Shown here piece by piece: positions 1-8,456 of a stretch of 64,000 nt of DNA. Source of the DNA: Methylomagnum ishizawai (GTDB lineage: Bacteria > Pseudomonadota > Gammaproteobacteria > Methylococcales > Methylococcaceae); the NCBI RefSeq assembly GCF_900155475.1, contig NZ_FXAM01000001.1:979501-1043500 (forward strand). Direction: 5' to 3'. Under the pieces are notes generated by a model that ran no database searches, was not told the DNA's origin, and worked only from the letters and a program-made list of their open reading frames with translations. The position numbers and the translations under genes are program-made. Each line of letters begins with the position of its first letter. The stretch's first letter is position 1.

Positions 1-339
1 CGCCACCGCGATTATTGGCTGGATGAAACCTTGCTCAGCGAATCCCGTCGTTTCTTTATCCACTATCACCCGCTGGCGAAAACCTACCAGATCGCCAACG
101 AAAGCAGCGGCGCGACCCGCGATTTCGCCAGCCTCCGCGCCTTGCTCGACGCCCTGGGCGAAATCCGCGGCTGGCGTGCCCTGCCCAGGGCGGCGTTCGC
201 GCCGGGCCGGGAATATTGGGCCGGCCTTGCCGCCAAGCTCGATATCGAAGCCCTGCCGTTGCCGCTGCGGCCCTTGGCCTATGTGTCGCCGGGCTGGTAT
301 CTCGGGAGCCCCTGGTTCCGATGGCGCGTTTCAGGCTGA
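1..339 (+). CDS. DUF4390 family protein, C-terminal part
   Basis: The open frame runs in from the left edge, so the true start is outside the window; codon 1 of the window is already in frame (RHRDYWLDETLLSES). The last 112 residues are visible. The segment RRFFIHYHPLAKTYQI followed by a small alpha/beta stretch and a proline-rich tail (LPLPLRPLAYVSPGWYLGSPWF) is typical of DUF4390 proteins, whose genes commonly sit directly upstream of ntrY in gamma- and betaproteobacteria. Its stop overlaps the ntrY start by 19 bases, so the two are translationally linked. Members are small exported proteins of unknown function; the signal peptide would be outside the window. The family call rests on these motifs plus the ntrY context. 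Confidence 0.75.
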   Translation, partial: RHRDYWLDETLLSESRRFFIHYHPLAKTYQIANESSGATRDFASLRALLDALGEIRGWRALPRAAFAPGREYWAGLAAKLDIEALPLPLRPLAYVSPGWYLGSPWFRWRVSG

Positions 340-2501
340 AGCCGCCCTTGGGGCTGTCCATCCTCGCCCTGTTCCTGGGCGTTCTGGTCTCGTTGCACCT
401 GATGAGTTCGGCGACCCAGGACGCTTCGCAGTTGGGCGCGATGTATTCCTGGTTGGTGGTGGTGAACCTGTTGGGTTCGGTGTTGTTGCTGGGCTTGGTC
501 ATCGCCAACGCCTATTCGCTGTTCCGGCAATGGAAGCGCAAGGCGGCGGGCTCGAACCTCACCACCCGCATGGTGTTCCTGTTCAGCCTGTTGTCGCTGG
601 CCCCGGCCGCCATCGTGTTCTATTACTCCATGCAGTTCCTGGAGCAGAGCATCGATAGCTGGTTCGATGTGCGCATCGACCATGCCATGGAGGACGCCTT
701 GCAACTCGGCCAGACCGCCCTTGACGAGCGGATGCGGGCCATGCTCAAGCAGACCGAGCAGACCGCCGAGCAGCTGGCCGATTCCCCGCCTTCTTTGCTC
801 GCCATCCGTCTGGGCGAATTGCGCGATTCCTTGGAAGAGGGCGATTTCACCGTGTTTTCCCGGCAGGGCCGCATCCTGGCCTTCAGCGGTTTCCAGTCCG
901 AGCAGATCATCCCGGACCTGCCGGAAATCGGTATCTTGTTGCAAGTGAAACAGGGCAAGGCCTATGTGGGCCTGGAAGCCCAGCCCGGCGGGGAAGGCTC
1001 GCAAATCCGGGCGGTGGTGGGCATGGCGGGCGAGGACACGCTGTTCCTGCAAGCGGTCTATCCGGTGCCGTCGAAGCTGGCGCGGCTGACCGGGACCGTG
1101 GAATCGGCCTATCTGCATTATAAGGAACTGACCTTCCTGCGCGGTTCCTTGAAGCTGACCTTTGGGTTGACCTTGTCGCTGGTGCTGTTATTGAGCCTCC
1201 TGGCGGCGCTGTGGGCGGCGTTCCAGAGCATCCGCCGCATCGTTGCCCCGGTGCGTTATCTGGCCCATGGCACCCGCGCCGTGGCCGAGGGCAATTATGA
1301 AAAACGCCTGCCGGTGCGGCGGCGCGACGAACTCGGCTTCCTGGTCGAATCCTTCAACGCCATGACCGAGAAGATCGGCCAAGCCCGCGACGAGGCCCAG
1401 CGCTCGCGGCAGGAGGTCGAACGGCAGCGCGCCTATCTGGAAACCTTGCTGGCGAGCTTGTCTTCCGGCGTGTTGAGCTTCGACGCCTCCTTGCGCCTCC
1501 TGACCGCCAACGGGGCGGCGGATGCCATCCTGCACGCCGAACTGGGCCGCTATATCGGCGAACCCACCGCCGCGCTCACCGCCGCCCACCCGCATTTGGC
1601 CGATCTCCTGGACGGCATCGCCGGGCGCCTGCGGACCGCCGCCGGGGCTTGGCAGGAAGAAATCCCCTTCGCCGGTTTGGAAGGCCGCCAGGAATTATTC
1701 TGCCGAGGCACGCCTTTGTTCGGGGCCGGGGGCGAGCGCCTGGGTTCGGTGCTGGTCATCGATGATGTGACCGCCTTGATCCAGGCCCAACGCGCCGCCG
1801 CCTGGAGCGAAGTGGCCCGCCGCCTAGCCCACGAGATCAAAAACCCCTTGACCCCGATCCAGCTTTCGGCGGAGCGCCTCCGGCATAAACTCGCCAAACA
1901 CCTCGACGAGGCCGATGCCGAGGTGCTGGACCGTGCCACCCGCACCATCGTCCAACAGGTCGAGGCCATGAAAACCATGGTCAACGCCTTCGCCGAATAC
2001 GCCAAGCCCTCCATCATCCAATTGCAATGGGTGGACCTCGACGCTTTGATCGAAGCGGTGGTGGCGCTCTATCCGCCCCAGAGCGGCTTGGAGTTCGAAC
2101 TGGCCCTGGCCCACAACCTGCCCGAGGTCCATATCGATCCGGTCAAGCTCCGGCAGGTGTTGCACAATCTGATTAAAAACTCGCAGGAAGCCGTGCCGGT
2201 CGGCGGCTCGGGTAGAATGCGCATCCAGACCCAATCCGTGGCGGAAGGCCATCACCCGGTCGTGGAACTGCGGCTGTACGATGCCGGTCCCGGCATTCCC
2301 GCCGATCAGGCCGACCGCATCTTCGAGCCTTATGTCACGACCAAGGCCAAAGGTACGGGCTTGGGTTTGGCCATCGTTAGGAAGATCATCGAAGAGCATG
2401 GCGGCGGCATAAAATTGGATACCGGCTATCGGGACGGCGCGGGTTTCGTGATCCGCCTGCCGGTGGTGGCCCGAACGGCGGCGGCATCCGCGGAAGCATG
2501 A
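321..2501 (+). CDS. ntrY: NtrY-like nitrogen-regulation sensor histidine kinase
   Basis: The protein has 726 residues from the ATG at 321, chosen because MARFRLKPPLGLSIL leads straight into the first membrane helix; an upstream extension to 216 would add arginine-rich shadow sequence. The order is: two to three N-terminal membrane helices (SILALFLGVLVSL, LLGSVLLLGLVIA, LFSLLSLAPAAIVFYY), a periplasmic region, another helix (LTLSLVLLLSLLAALWA), HAMP (RRIVAPVRYL to ESFNAM), PAS, HisKA with LAHEIKNPLTPIQ (His504), and an HATPase domain with an N box (NLIKNSQEA), DAGPGIP and GTGLGLAIV. This is the NtrY layout. It should autophosphorylate His504 and pass phosphate to NtrX, encoded 7 bases downstream. 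The signal sensed cannot be read from the sequence; in related bacteria the pair affects nitrogen metabolism, redox response and cell envelope. Confidence 0.92.
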   Translation: MARFRLKPPLGLSILALFLGVLVSLHLMSSATQDASQLGAMYSWLVVVNLLGSVLLLGLVIANAYSLFRQWKRKAAGSNLTTRMVFLFSLLSLAPAAIVFYYSMQFLEQSIDSWFDVRIDHAMEDALQLGQTALDERMRAMLKQTEQTAEQLADSPPSLLAIRLGELRDSLEEGDFTVFSRQGRILAFSGFQSEQIIPDLPEIGILLQVKQGKAYVGLEAQPGGEGSQIRAVVGMAGEDTLFLQAVYPVPSKLARLTGTVESAYLHYKELTFLRGSLKLTFGLTLSLVLLLSLLAALWAAFQSIRRIVAPVRYLAHGTRAVAEGNYEKRLPVRRRDELGFLVESFNAMTEKIGQARDEAQRSRQEVERQRAYLETLLASLSSGVLSFDASLRLLTANGAADAILHAELGRYIGEPTAALTAAHPHLADLLDGIAGRLRTAAGAWQEEIPFAGLEGRQELFCRGTPLFGAGGERLGSVLVIDDVTALIQAQRAAAWSEVARRLAHEIKNPLTPIQLSAERLRHKLAKHLDEADAEVLDRATRTIVQQVEAMKTMVNAFAEYAKPSIIQLQWVDLDALIEAVVALYPPQSGLEFELALAHNLPEVHIDPVKLRQVLHNLIKNSQEAVPVGGSGRMRIQTQSVAEGHHPVVELRLYDAGPGIPADQADRIFEPYVTTKAKGTGLGLAIVRKIIEEHGGGIKLDTGYRDGAGFVIRLPVVARTAAASAEA

Positions 2502-2508
2502 GGATAGG

Positions 2509-3876
2509 ATGAGCAAAACAAGTATCTTGGTGGTGGACGACGAACCCGATATCCGCCGCCTATTGCAGGAAATCCTGGAGGACGAGGGCTACGCGGTCCA
2601 TGTCGCCGAAAACGGGGCCGTGGCGCGGGAACTCAGGTCGGCGCACAAGCCCGATTTGATCCTCCTCGACATTTGGATGCCCGACGAGGACGGGATCAGC
2701 CTGCTCAAAGACTGGCTGCGCGACGAAACCCTGGGTCCGGTCATCATGATGTCGGGCCATGCCACGGTGGAAACCGCCGTCGAGGCCACCCGGCTCGGTG
2801 CCTACGATTTCCTGGAAAAGCCGTTGTCCATGGCGAAACTCCTGGTCACGGTGGAACGGGCCTTGGAGAACGCGCAGCTCAAGCGCGAGAACGTGGGGCT
2901 GAGGCGGCGGGTGGAAGCCCCGGTCGAACCCGTGGGCCGCGGTGCCGCCATGGAACGCCTGCGCGACCAGGTACGGCGCTTGGCCCAGCACGACGCCCGC
3001 GTGTTGTTCGTGGGCGAACCCGGCTGCGGCAAGGAAACCCTGGCGCGTTACCTCCACGCCAACAGCGTGCGCCGCGACGGCCCCTTCATCGATGTCGGTG
3101 TCGGTACCATCGCCCCGGAATATTCGGCGGTGGAATTCTTCGGACGGGCCGATGGTGCCGGCAATGTGCAGCGCGGCCTGTTGGAGCAAGCCCACGGCGG
3201 TACTTTGTTCTTGGACGAAGTGGCCGACATGGAGGAAGAAACTCAAGTCCGCCTGATGAGCGCCCTCGAATCCAATAGTTTCTCCCGTGTGGGCGGCAGC
3301 GAATTGGTGCATGTCGATGTCAGGATCGTCGCCTCCACCCGCAAATCCTTGGAAGAGGAAGTCCGGGCCGGGCGCTTCCGCCGCGAACTCTATTATCTGT
3401 TGAACGTGGTGACGCTACGGGTGCCGCCCCTGGCCGAGCATAACGAAGACGTGCCGGAGTTGCTGGGTTTCTACGTGGATTATTTCGTGAGCCGGGAAAA
3501 GCTACCATTCCGCCGGTTCGGCGTGGCGGTGCAGAATTTCCTGCGCCATTATCCCTGGCATGGCAATGTCCGCGAATTGAAGAATCTGGTGCAGCGCTTA
3601 TTAATACTCGGCAGCGGCGAGGAAGTGGAATTGGACGAGGCCAAGGCGGCTTTGGGCGAATCCCTGTCGGTGCCCGGTATCGCCTTGAACCAGCCGGATT
3701 TCTATGATTTGCCGCTCAAGGATGCCCGCGAGCATTTCGAGAAAGCCTATCTCGAATACCATCTGGAGAAATACGCGGGCAGCGTGGCCCGGTTATCCCA
3801 GGCGATAGGTTTGGAGCGGACCCATCTTTACCGCAAGCTGAATTCCTTGGGGATCAAGTTCAAGGATAAGCGGTGA
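2509..3876 (+). CDS. ntrX: NtrX-like response regulator with AAA+ and Fis-type domains
   Basis: The 455-residue protein has an N-terminal receiver (VVDDEPDIR, phospho-acceptor Asp54 in LLDIWMP, Lys in LEKPLS), a central AAA+ domain with Walker A GEPGCGKE and Walker B GGTLFLDEVADM, and a C-terminal helix-turn-helix of Fis type (SVARLSQAIGLERTHLYRKLNSLG). The PWHGNVRELKN motif of the AAA+ lid is present. The loop where sigma-54 activators carry GAFTGA reads FFGRADGAGNV here, so the sigma-54 contact motif is absent, a deviation known for NtrX-type proteins. It may therefore act as a sigma-54-independent repressor or activator. It is the cognate partner of NtrY just upstream. Confidence 0.92.
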   Translation: MSKTSILVVDDEPDIRRLLQEILEDEGYAVHVAENGAVARELRSAHKPDLILLDIWMPDEDGISLLKDWLRDETLGPVIMMSGHATVETAVEATRLGAYDFLEKPLSMAKLLVTVERALENAQLKRENVGLRRRVEAPVEPVGRGAAMERLRDQVRRLAQHDARVLFVGEPGCGKETLARYLHANSVRRDGPFIDVGVGTIAPEYSAVEFFGRADGAGNVQRGLLEQAHGGTLFLDEVADMEEETQVRLMSALESNSFSRVGGSELVHVDVRIVASTRKSLEEEVRAGRFRRELYYLLNVVTLRVPPLAEHNEDVPELLGFYVDYFVSREKLPFRRFGVAVQNFLRHYPWHGNVRELKNLVQRLLILGSGEEVELDEAKAALGESLSVPGIALNQPDFYDLPLKDAREHFEKAYLEYHLEKYAGSVARLSQAIGLERTHLYRKLNSLGIKFKDKR

Positions 3877-4002
3877 GGGGCGATGGGAATAGCCCAAGGA
3901 ATGAGGGAGTACGAGGATGCCTTAAATTAACCCACAGCCAACAATTTCGCGGATGGCCGCGATAACCTACTCACAATAAAACCTACAGTCAACGATACCG
4001 CC

Positions 4003-4644
4003 ATGGCTACTACTCAAGATGTCAATCGTCAGAAACGGCTCGCTAAGAAGAAAATCAAGCGCGAAGAAAAAAATCAAAGAGTGATTTATTTGGATAAGGC
4101 CCAGTCCGAAAAACTCATCAAGGAAAGCTTAGAGGCCGTTGGAAAGTTCCCGATCCATCAATGCCTGATTCCCCAAGGCTTGTTCGCGAATGGTTTCGGT
4201 ACGGCGATTATCGCCCGCCAGATCAACGACGAGGAAGTCATCGTCGCCGGGTTTATGCTGGATGTGTATTGCATGGGGGTGAGGAACGCTTTCCTCCGGG
4301 CTTTGGAAATATCCGAATATACCCGGACCATAGGCCGGATGCACGAGCATGAAAACTTCGGTCTGGCCGAACCTTCCTTGGTTCTGGCCTTGGTCGAGCA
4401 GTGCGCGGAATATGCCGACCAACTGGGTTTCAAGCCCCACGAGGAATACGAGGAGGCCCGCCATATCTTCGGCGCTATCGATCCCAAGGAATGCACCGAA
4501 ACCTTCAACTTCGGCAAGGACGGCAAACCCCATTTCGTGGCCGGTCCCAACGACGCGCCCAAGCGCTGCCAGCGGATTATCGAGCGGCTGACGGAGAAGT
4601 TAGGGGCGGATGGGTTTACCTATAAGCTGCGGAAGGATGCTTGA
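4003..4644 (+). CDS. Conserved hypothetical protein
   Basis: The 213-residue soluble protein begins with a very basic helix (RQKRLAKKKIKREEKNQR) and continues into an alpha/beta region containing FGTAIIARQINDEEVIVAGFMLDVYCMGVRN-type text, then an acidic helical segment and a C-terminal tail rich in charged residues. No signal peptide or membrane segment is visible. I do not recognise a named domain; proteins with the VAGFMLDVYCLG-type motif are seen as uncharacterised conserved proteins. It stands alone, 126 bases after ntrX, with an AT-rich leader (around 3920-3990) that could hold its own promoter, and a possible two-way terminator after it. Codon use matches its neighbours, so this is a real gene of unknown function. 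The basic N-terminus would suit nucleic-acid or ribosome contact, but that is inference only. Confidence 0.75.
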   Translation: MATTQDVNRQKRLAKKKIKREEKNQRVIYLDKAQSEKLIKESLEAVGKFPIHQCLIPQGLFANGFGTAIIARQINDEEVIVAGFMLDVYCMGVRNAFLRALEISEYTRTIGRMHEHENFGLAEPSLVLALVEQCAEYADQLGFKPHEEYEEARHIFGAIDPKECTETFNFGKDGKPHFVAGPNDAPKRCQRIIERLTEKLGADGFTYKLRKDA

Positions 4645-4653
4645 AAGCGGTAG

Positions 4654-4686
4654 GGCGGGTTAGGTGGTACTCCGCCGTGACCCGCC
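4654..4686. terminator. Possible bidirectional terminator hairpin
   Basis: GGCGGGT (4654-4660) pairs with ACCCGCC (4680-4686) and an inner TGG/CCG-rich loop can pair further. It sits between two convergent genes. There is no T-tract, so factor-independent activity is uncertain. Confidence 0.3.
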
Positions 4687-4712
4687 GATTCCGCTGATTT
4701 AGGCGGGATGGG

Positions 4713-5291
4713 TTATTCGTCGGTTGGAGATTCGATAATCGTGCCCAACACCGGGGATTGCATTTGGCTGGCCGGGGTGATGGTCAGTCTGGACCAAGGG
4801 ATGAGGCCGAAAAACCATAACCGCCAGAAGGTCAGCGAGGTATCGGGTTGGCGATGCAGGAGTGCGGAGAATGATTCGAGGGTTCCCACCTCGATACCCG
4901 TCGCCTCCCGGTAAGCATCGTAGACGAACTTGGAACAGAATTGCCGGGAAGATTCGTATTTGAATCCCAGGTGGTAGAGCTTTCCCAACCTCGCATCGCA
5001 GGCTTGCCGTAGCGCGTCCACTTGGGCGGGCGTCAGGCCGGATTTCAAACGGCGGACGCAAAACCAGCCATTTTCCGAACGCGCCAAAAACCGATCCAGC
5101 TTCGAGTATTGGACGCAGGGGACGGCGCTTTCGGCAACCTGCCAAGCGCCTTCCGCATCGGGAAAGACGATCCCGACATGGGAGGCTTTCGATCCGGTGG
5201 CGGCGGCCACTTTCCGATAAAGATAATAGGGGATCGAGGTGAATATCAGGTCGCCGGGTTCGAGTGGGATGGCGTTGATGTTGACAGGCAT
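4713..5291 (-). CDS. YebB/YiiX-like permuted papain-fold (NlpC/P60-type) protein
   Basis: I place the start at the ATG at 5291 because GGAG lies 7 bases upstream; an ATG at 5309 in the same frame is an alternative. The 192-residue product shows PGDLIFTSIPYYLYRK, then ASHVGIVF, then SSRQFCSKFVYDAY. A His-containing HVGI strand preceding the Cys of FCSKF is the order found in circularly permuted NlpC/P60-like hydrolases (YebB/YiiX group), which act on amide bonds in cell-wall peptides or lipids. The pair His (HVGI) and Cys (FCSKF) would be catalytic. No signal peptide is visible. It is convergent with the preceding gene and lies just downstream of the AmpG-type transporter on the same strand, so a link to peptidoglycan turnover is plausible but inferred. 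Confidence 0.7.
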   Translation of the reverse strand: MPVNINAIPLEPGDLIFTSIPYYLYRKVAAATGSKASHVGIVFPDAEGAWQVAESAVPCVQYSKLDRFLARSENGWFCVRRLKSGLTPAQVDALRQACDARLGKLYHLGFKYESSRQFCSKFVYDAYREATGIEVGTLESFSALLHRQPDTSLTFWRLWFFGLIPWSRLTITPASQMQSPVLGTIIESPTDE

Positions 5292-5320
5292 CGATAGGCT
5301 CCGGTTCATGGTGTTCTTTT

Positions 5321-5380
5321 GCGGGATTCCCAAGCGCTGCTTGGGAATCGAGTCTCTACGGGAAGCCTCGGGAATCCCGC
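5321..5380. repeat. Nested palindromic repeat (REP-like) at the 3' end of the AmpG gene
   Basis: GATTCCCAAGC (5325-5335), loop GCT, GCTTGGGAATC (5339-5349) form a perfect 11-bp stem. An outer perfect 11-bp pair, GCGGGATTCCC (5321-5331) and GGGAATCCCGC (5370-5380), shares the same core. One reading frame through it gives FPSSAWESR, a peptide recognisable as the translation of dispersed short palindromic repeats in many proteobacteria. The stop codon of the transporter gene lies inside the element. Confidence 0.6.
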
Positions 5381-6651
5381 TCCCCATGCCAAGGCGCGAC
5401 CTTGAACAGCAACAACATTCCCGGCAGCGCCGCCGCGAAACATAGCCAGAAGAACCGCTCCCAGCCCAGCGCGTCCACATGGAACAGGAGCGTATCCCCC
5501 AGCTTGATATCGCCGCCCTCGACCAAAAACCCGGTCAAGGCGTTCGCCAAGGTGCGCGGCGTAGCGGCGAGGCTGGTGAACAGCGCGAATTGGGTCGCGG
5601 TATAGGCCGGATGGGTGGCGGCGGCGATATAGGCCACGAACGCCGCCGTCCCCAGCCCCACGCCGAACGCCTCCGCGCCGATCACCGCCGCCAGCCCCAC
5701 CGGATCGTGGCCGGCGGTCGAAAGCCAGGCGAAGCCCAGGATGACCACGGCCTGCAACGCCCCGAACACCCACAGGGCGCGGTGCGTGCCCAGCGACACC
5801 ATCCACACCCCCCCCAGCAAACCGCCCGCCACGTTTGGCCATAGCCCGGCGTGCTTGGCGATCATGCCGATTTCGGTCTTGCTGAAGCCGAGGTCGAGGT
5901 AGAACGGCGTCGCCAGCGCCGTCGCCATGCTGTCGCCCAGCTTGTAGAAGAAGATGAAGGCCAGCAGGGTCAGCGCCCCGGCCCAGCCCTTGCGCCCGAT
6001 GAATTCGTGGAACGGCTCCACCAACGCCTCGCGCAGCGTGGCCGGGGCGCGGCGGGAGCTTTCCGGTTCGCGCACCATCAGCGACAACATGAGGCCGGGC
6101 AACATGAACAGCGCGGTGATCGAATACACCGCTTCCCAGGACACATGGTCGGCCAGGATCAGCGACAAGGAACCCGGCACTAGCCCGGCCACTTTGTAGG
6201 CGTTGACGTGGACCACGTTGCCCAAGCCCTGCTCCTCGTCCTTGAGGATTTCGCGGCGGAAGGCGTCGATGGCGATATCCTGGGTGGCCGAGAAGAACGC
6301 CACGATCACCGCCAGCCCGGTGATGGCGGCCATGTCCTTGCCCGGCGAGAGCCAACCGAACAGCGGCACGGCGGCTAGCAAGGCCAATTGCGTCGCCAGC
6401 ATCCAGGTCCGCCGCCGCCCGAGTCCCAACCCGTAGCGGTCGCATAGCGGTGCCCACAGGAATTTCCAAATATAGGGGAATTGCACCAGGGCTAGGAGGC
6501 CAATCGCCTTGAGATCGACCCCGCCCTCGCGCAGCCAGGCCGACAGTAGGCTGATGAGGATGAACAAAGGCAGGCCCGAGGAAAATCCGGTCAGGACGCA
6601 GATCAATATCCGCCGGTTGAACAGCGCCTCAAACCGGGAAGGGGTGGTCAT
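5356..6651 (-). CDS. ampG: AmpG-type muropeptide permease (MFS transporter)
   Basis: The 431-residue protein has about 12 hydrophobic segments and AmpG hallmarks: SSGLPLFILISLLSAWLRE near the N-terminus, FPYIWKFLWAPLCDRYG, a GLGRRRTWML loop, and FSATQDIAIDAFRREIL. AmpG imports GlcNAc-anhydroMurNAc peptides from the periplasm for cell-wall recycling and beta-lactamase control. The last residues (after FKVAPWHGE) are encoded by the palindromic repeat, so the natural C-terminus has probably been rewritten by that element. The start overlaps the end of xthA by 23 bases, suggesting co-transcription. Other members of this subfamily have unproven substrates, so the muropeptide role is family-based. 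Confidence 0.85.
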   Translation of the reverse strand: MTTPSRFEALFNRRILICVLTGFSSGLPLFILISLLSAWLREGGVDLKAIGLLALVQFPYIWKFLWAPLCDRYGLGLGRRRTWMLATQLALLAAVPLFGWLSPGKDMAAITGLAVIVAFFSATQDIAIDAFRREILKDEEQGLGNVVHVNAYKVAGLVPGSLSLILADHVSWEAVYSITALFMLPGLMLSLMVREPESSRRAPATLREALVEPFHEFIGRKGWAGALTLLAFIFFYKLGDSMATALATPFYLDLGFSKTEIGMIAKHAGLWPNVAGGLLGGVWMVSLGTHRALWVFGALQAVVILGFAWLSTAGHDPVGLAAVIGAEAFGVGLGTAAFVAYIAAATHPAYTATQFALFTSLAATPRTLANALTGFLVEGGDIKLGDTLLFHVDALGWERFFWLCFAAALPGMLLLFKVAPWHGERDSRGFP

Positions 6652-7408
6652 AATCGATGATCAGGGGGGCATGGTCGGAAAAACGCTGGTCCTTGTAGAT
6701 GGCCACGGCGCGGATCGCGGCGCGGAGGCCGGGACTTACCACTTGGTAATCGATGCGCCAGCCGACGTTCTTGGCCCAGGCTTGGCCGCGGTTGGACCAC
6801 CAGGTGTATTGGTCCGGCTGGGGATTGGCGTGGCGGAAGGCATCAACCCAGCCGTCCCGCTCAAACACGGTGTCGAGCCAGGCCCGTTCCTCGGGCAGGA
6901 AGCCGGAGTTCTTCTGGTTCGAGCGCCAGTTCTTGAGGTCGATGGGCTTGTGGGCGATATTCCAATCGCCGCAGAGGATGTAATGATGGCCCTTGGCGGC
7001 GCATTCCCGCAGATGCGGCAGGAAGCGGTCGAGGAAGGTGAATTTCACCGCCTGCCGCTCCGCGCTGGACGAACCGGACGGCAGGTAGACCGACACCACG
7101 CTGAGATCGCCGAAGCGGGCTTCCAGATAGCGGCCCTCGGCGTCCATATCCGGCCAGCCCAAGCCCCGGACCAGCATATCCGGCGGGTGGCGGGCATAGA
7201 TGGCGACGCCGCTATAGCCTTTCTTGTCGGCGTCCAGGTAATAGCAATGGAAATCTTCGGGCCAGTACAGGGGGTCGTCGAGTTGATGGATATGGGCCTT
7301 GGTTTCCTGGAGGCAGACCACGTCGGCGCTTTGGTGGGGCAGCCAGTCGAAAAAGCCTTTACGCGCCGCCGAGCGGATGCCGTTGGCATTGAGGGTGACA
7401 ATACGCAT
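6629..7408 (-). CDS. xthA: Exodeoxyribonuclease III (AP endonuclease)
   Basis: The 259-residue protein is complete for the ExoIII family. Visible signatures are MRIVTLNANGIRSA (metal-site Asn), VVCLQETKA (catalytic Glu), YSGVAIYAR, LPSGS, CGDWNIAH (Asp and Asn), GWVDAFRH, YTWWSNRG, WRIDYQVV (Asp) and the terminal FSDHAPLIID with the catalytic Asp-His pair. It cleaves abasic sites and degrades DNA 3' to 5' in base-excision repair. It is the first gene of a two-gene unit with ampG and is divergent from rpmE, with 149 bases between them for promoters. Confidence 0.95.
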   Translation of the reverse strand: MRIVTLNANGIRSAARKGFFDWLPHQSADVVCLQETKAHIHQLDDPLYWPEDFHCYYLDADKKGYSGVAIYARHPPDMLVRGLGWPDMDAEGRYLEARFGDLSVVSVYLPSGSSSAERQAVKFTFLDRFLPHLRECAAKGHHYILCGDWNIAHKPIDLKNWRSNQKNSGFLPEERAWLDTVFERDGWVDAFRHANPQPDQYTWWSNRGQAWAKNVGWRIDYQVVSPGLRAAIRAVAIYKDQRFSDHAPLIIDYDHPFPV

Positions 7409-7557
7409 GGGTTCGGGGGTTGGGTTCGGGGAGTCGGAGGTTGGCGGCGCGGGTGTCGGGAACCTGGGCCGGGGACTTGCGCCTTGCGGGGAAAAGCCGT
7501 TTTGGGTAGGATGGCTGGCTTTTTCGCCCCCCTGGCATTGTTTTCCTGGAGAACGCT

Positions 7558-7761
7558 ATGAAGTCGGATATCCATCCCAACTATAAGGCCATCACGGTCC
7601 ATTGCAGTTGTGGCAACACCTTCGAGACCAAATCGACCCTGTGCAAAGACCTACATGTGGAAGTCTGCGCGGCTTGCCATCCATTCTATACGGGCAAGCA
7701 AAGGGTCGTCGATACCGCCGGCCGCGTCGATAAGTTCCGCCGCAAATACGCCCGCGGCTGA
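7558..7761 (+). CDS. rpmE: Large ribosomal subunit protein bL31
   Basis: The 67-residue protein matches L31: [22 protein letters not shown], then [26 protein letters not shown]. The CSC and CAAC cysteines make it the zinc-binding (C+) type, used when zinc is plentiful; a zinc-free paralogue, if any, is not in this window. A GGAGAA ribosome-binding site lies a few bases before the ATG. It is monocistronic. Confidence 0.97.
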   Translation: MKSDIHPNYKAITVHCSCGNTFETKSTLCKDLHVEVCAACHPFYTGKQRVVDTAGRVDKFRRKYARG

Positions 7762-7777
7762 TCCCCGCCCGCCGCGT

Positions 7778-7826
7778 CCCTCGAATCGGCCCGCCGCCCT
7801 CCCGGCCCGGCGCTGGGATTCGAGGG
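7778..7826. terminator. Possible shared terminator between rpmE and the convergent gene
   Basis: CCCTCGAATC (7778-7787) and GATTCGAGGG (7817-7826) form a perfect 10-bp stem around a 29-base, C/G-rich loop that can fold further. It lies between convergent genes. No T-run follows, so its role as terminator is tentative. Confidence 0.35.
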
Positions 7827-7836
7827 TGGGCCGGGT

Positions 7837-8445
7837 TCACCCGGTCCCTTCCCGTTTTTCGGCGGCATCCGCCCGCACCAGCGCTTCCACCGCCGCCAGA
7901 TCGCCCTTGGGCGTGTGCTTCTCCCTGGCCCTGGCCTTGAGTTCGGGCGGCAGCAAGGCCAATTCCACCTCGACCCCGTCCACCCGGAACCGCAAGGCCG
8001 GGTAATCCGCCGTGCGTTTGCCGCCGCCGGGCAGGGAGGCGGTCTTTTCCTCGAATGGTATGCCCCGGTCCATCAACTTGCGCAGCACATCCTCCGGTGC
8101 GTCGGGGAACAGGTGCAGCGTGACCGGGCTGAATTCACCCGCCGTGCCTTCCAACACCCCGCCGACCAGGCGCGGCGCGAAATCCTGGAGGAAGCGCATG
8201 GCTTCCAGCGCCAGCCGCCGCAAGCGGGCGATATGCGGTTTTTGCACATCGGCGCGGTAGAGCCGGTGGTATTCCTCCAGCGCTTCGTCGATTTCCTCGT
8301 TGCGGGGCAACAGGCGGGCGTCGGCGATGCCGAGCCGCGCGGCGGCTTTCTGCTTGGCGGGCAGGCGGTCGTGGATGCCTTCCTCGGCCATGATGCGGGC
8401 GGCTTCCTGGGCGATGCGGAGCCGCAGTCGGTCTTTGGGGCGCAT
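7837..8445 (-). CDS. Conserved hypothetical protein, possibly nucleotidyltransferase-fold
   Basis: The start is the ATG at 8445 (MRPKDRLRLRIAQEAARIM), 11 bases after the mrcA stop; the frame stays open far upstream, but that is the shadow of mrcA. The 202-residue soluble protein has an N-terminal helical part (EEGIHDRLPAKQKAAARLG, EEYHRLYRAD) and a C-terminal alpha/beta part with FAPRLVGGVLEG, VTLHLFPDAPEDV, and RFRVDGVEVELALLPPE. The Gly-Gly followed by alternating strands is reminiscent of the minimal nucleotidyltransferase fold (substrate-binding hG[GS] loop), but the usual DxD metal pair is not clear. The gene probably shares a transcript with mrcA. Function is unknown. Confidence 0.7.
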   Translation of the reverse strand: MRPKDRLRLRIAQEAARIMAEEGIHDRLPAKQKAAARLGIADARLLPRNEEIDEALEEYHRLYRADVQKPHIARLRRLALEAMRFLQDFAPRLVGGVLEGTAGEFSPVTLHLFPDAPEDVLRKLMDRGIPFEEKTASLPGGGKRTADYPALRFRVDGVEVELALLPPELKARAREKHTPKGDLAAVEALVRADAAEKREGTG

Positions 8446-8456
8446 GGTGGGGAGCG

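Noticed and set aside
5306-6469. A 387-codon minus-strand frame over the AmpG gene
   Set aside because: Low-complexity Gly/Arg/Ala shadow; the AmpG frame has membrane helices and family motifs.
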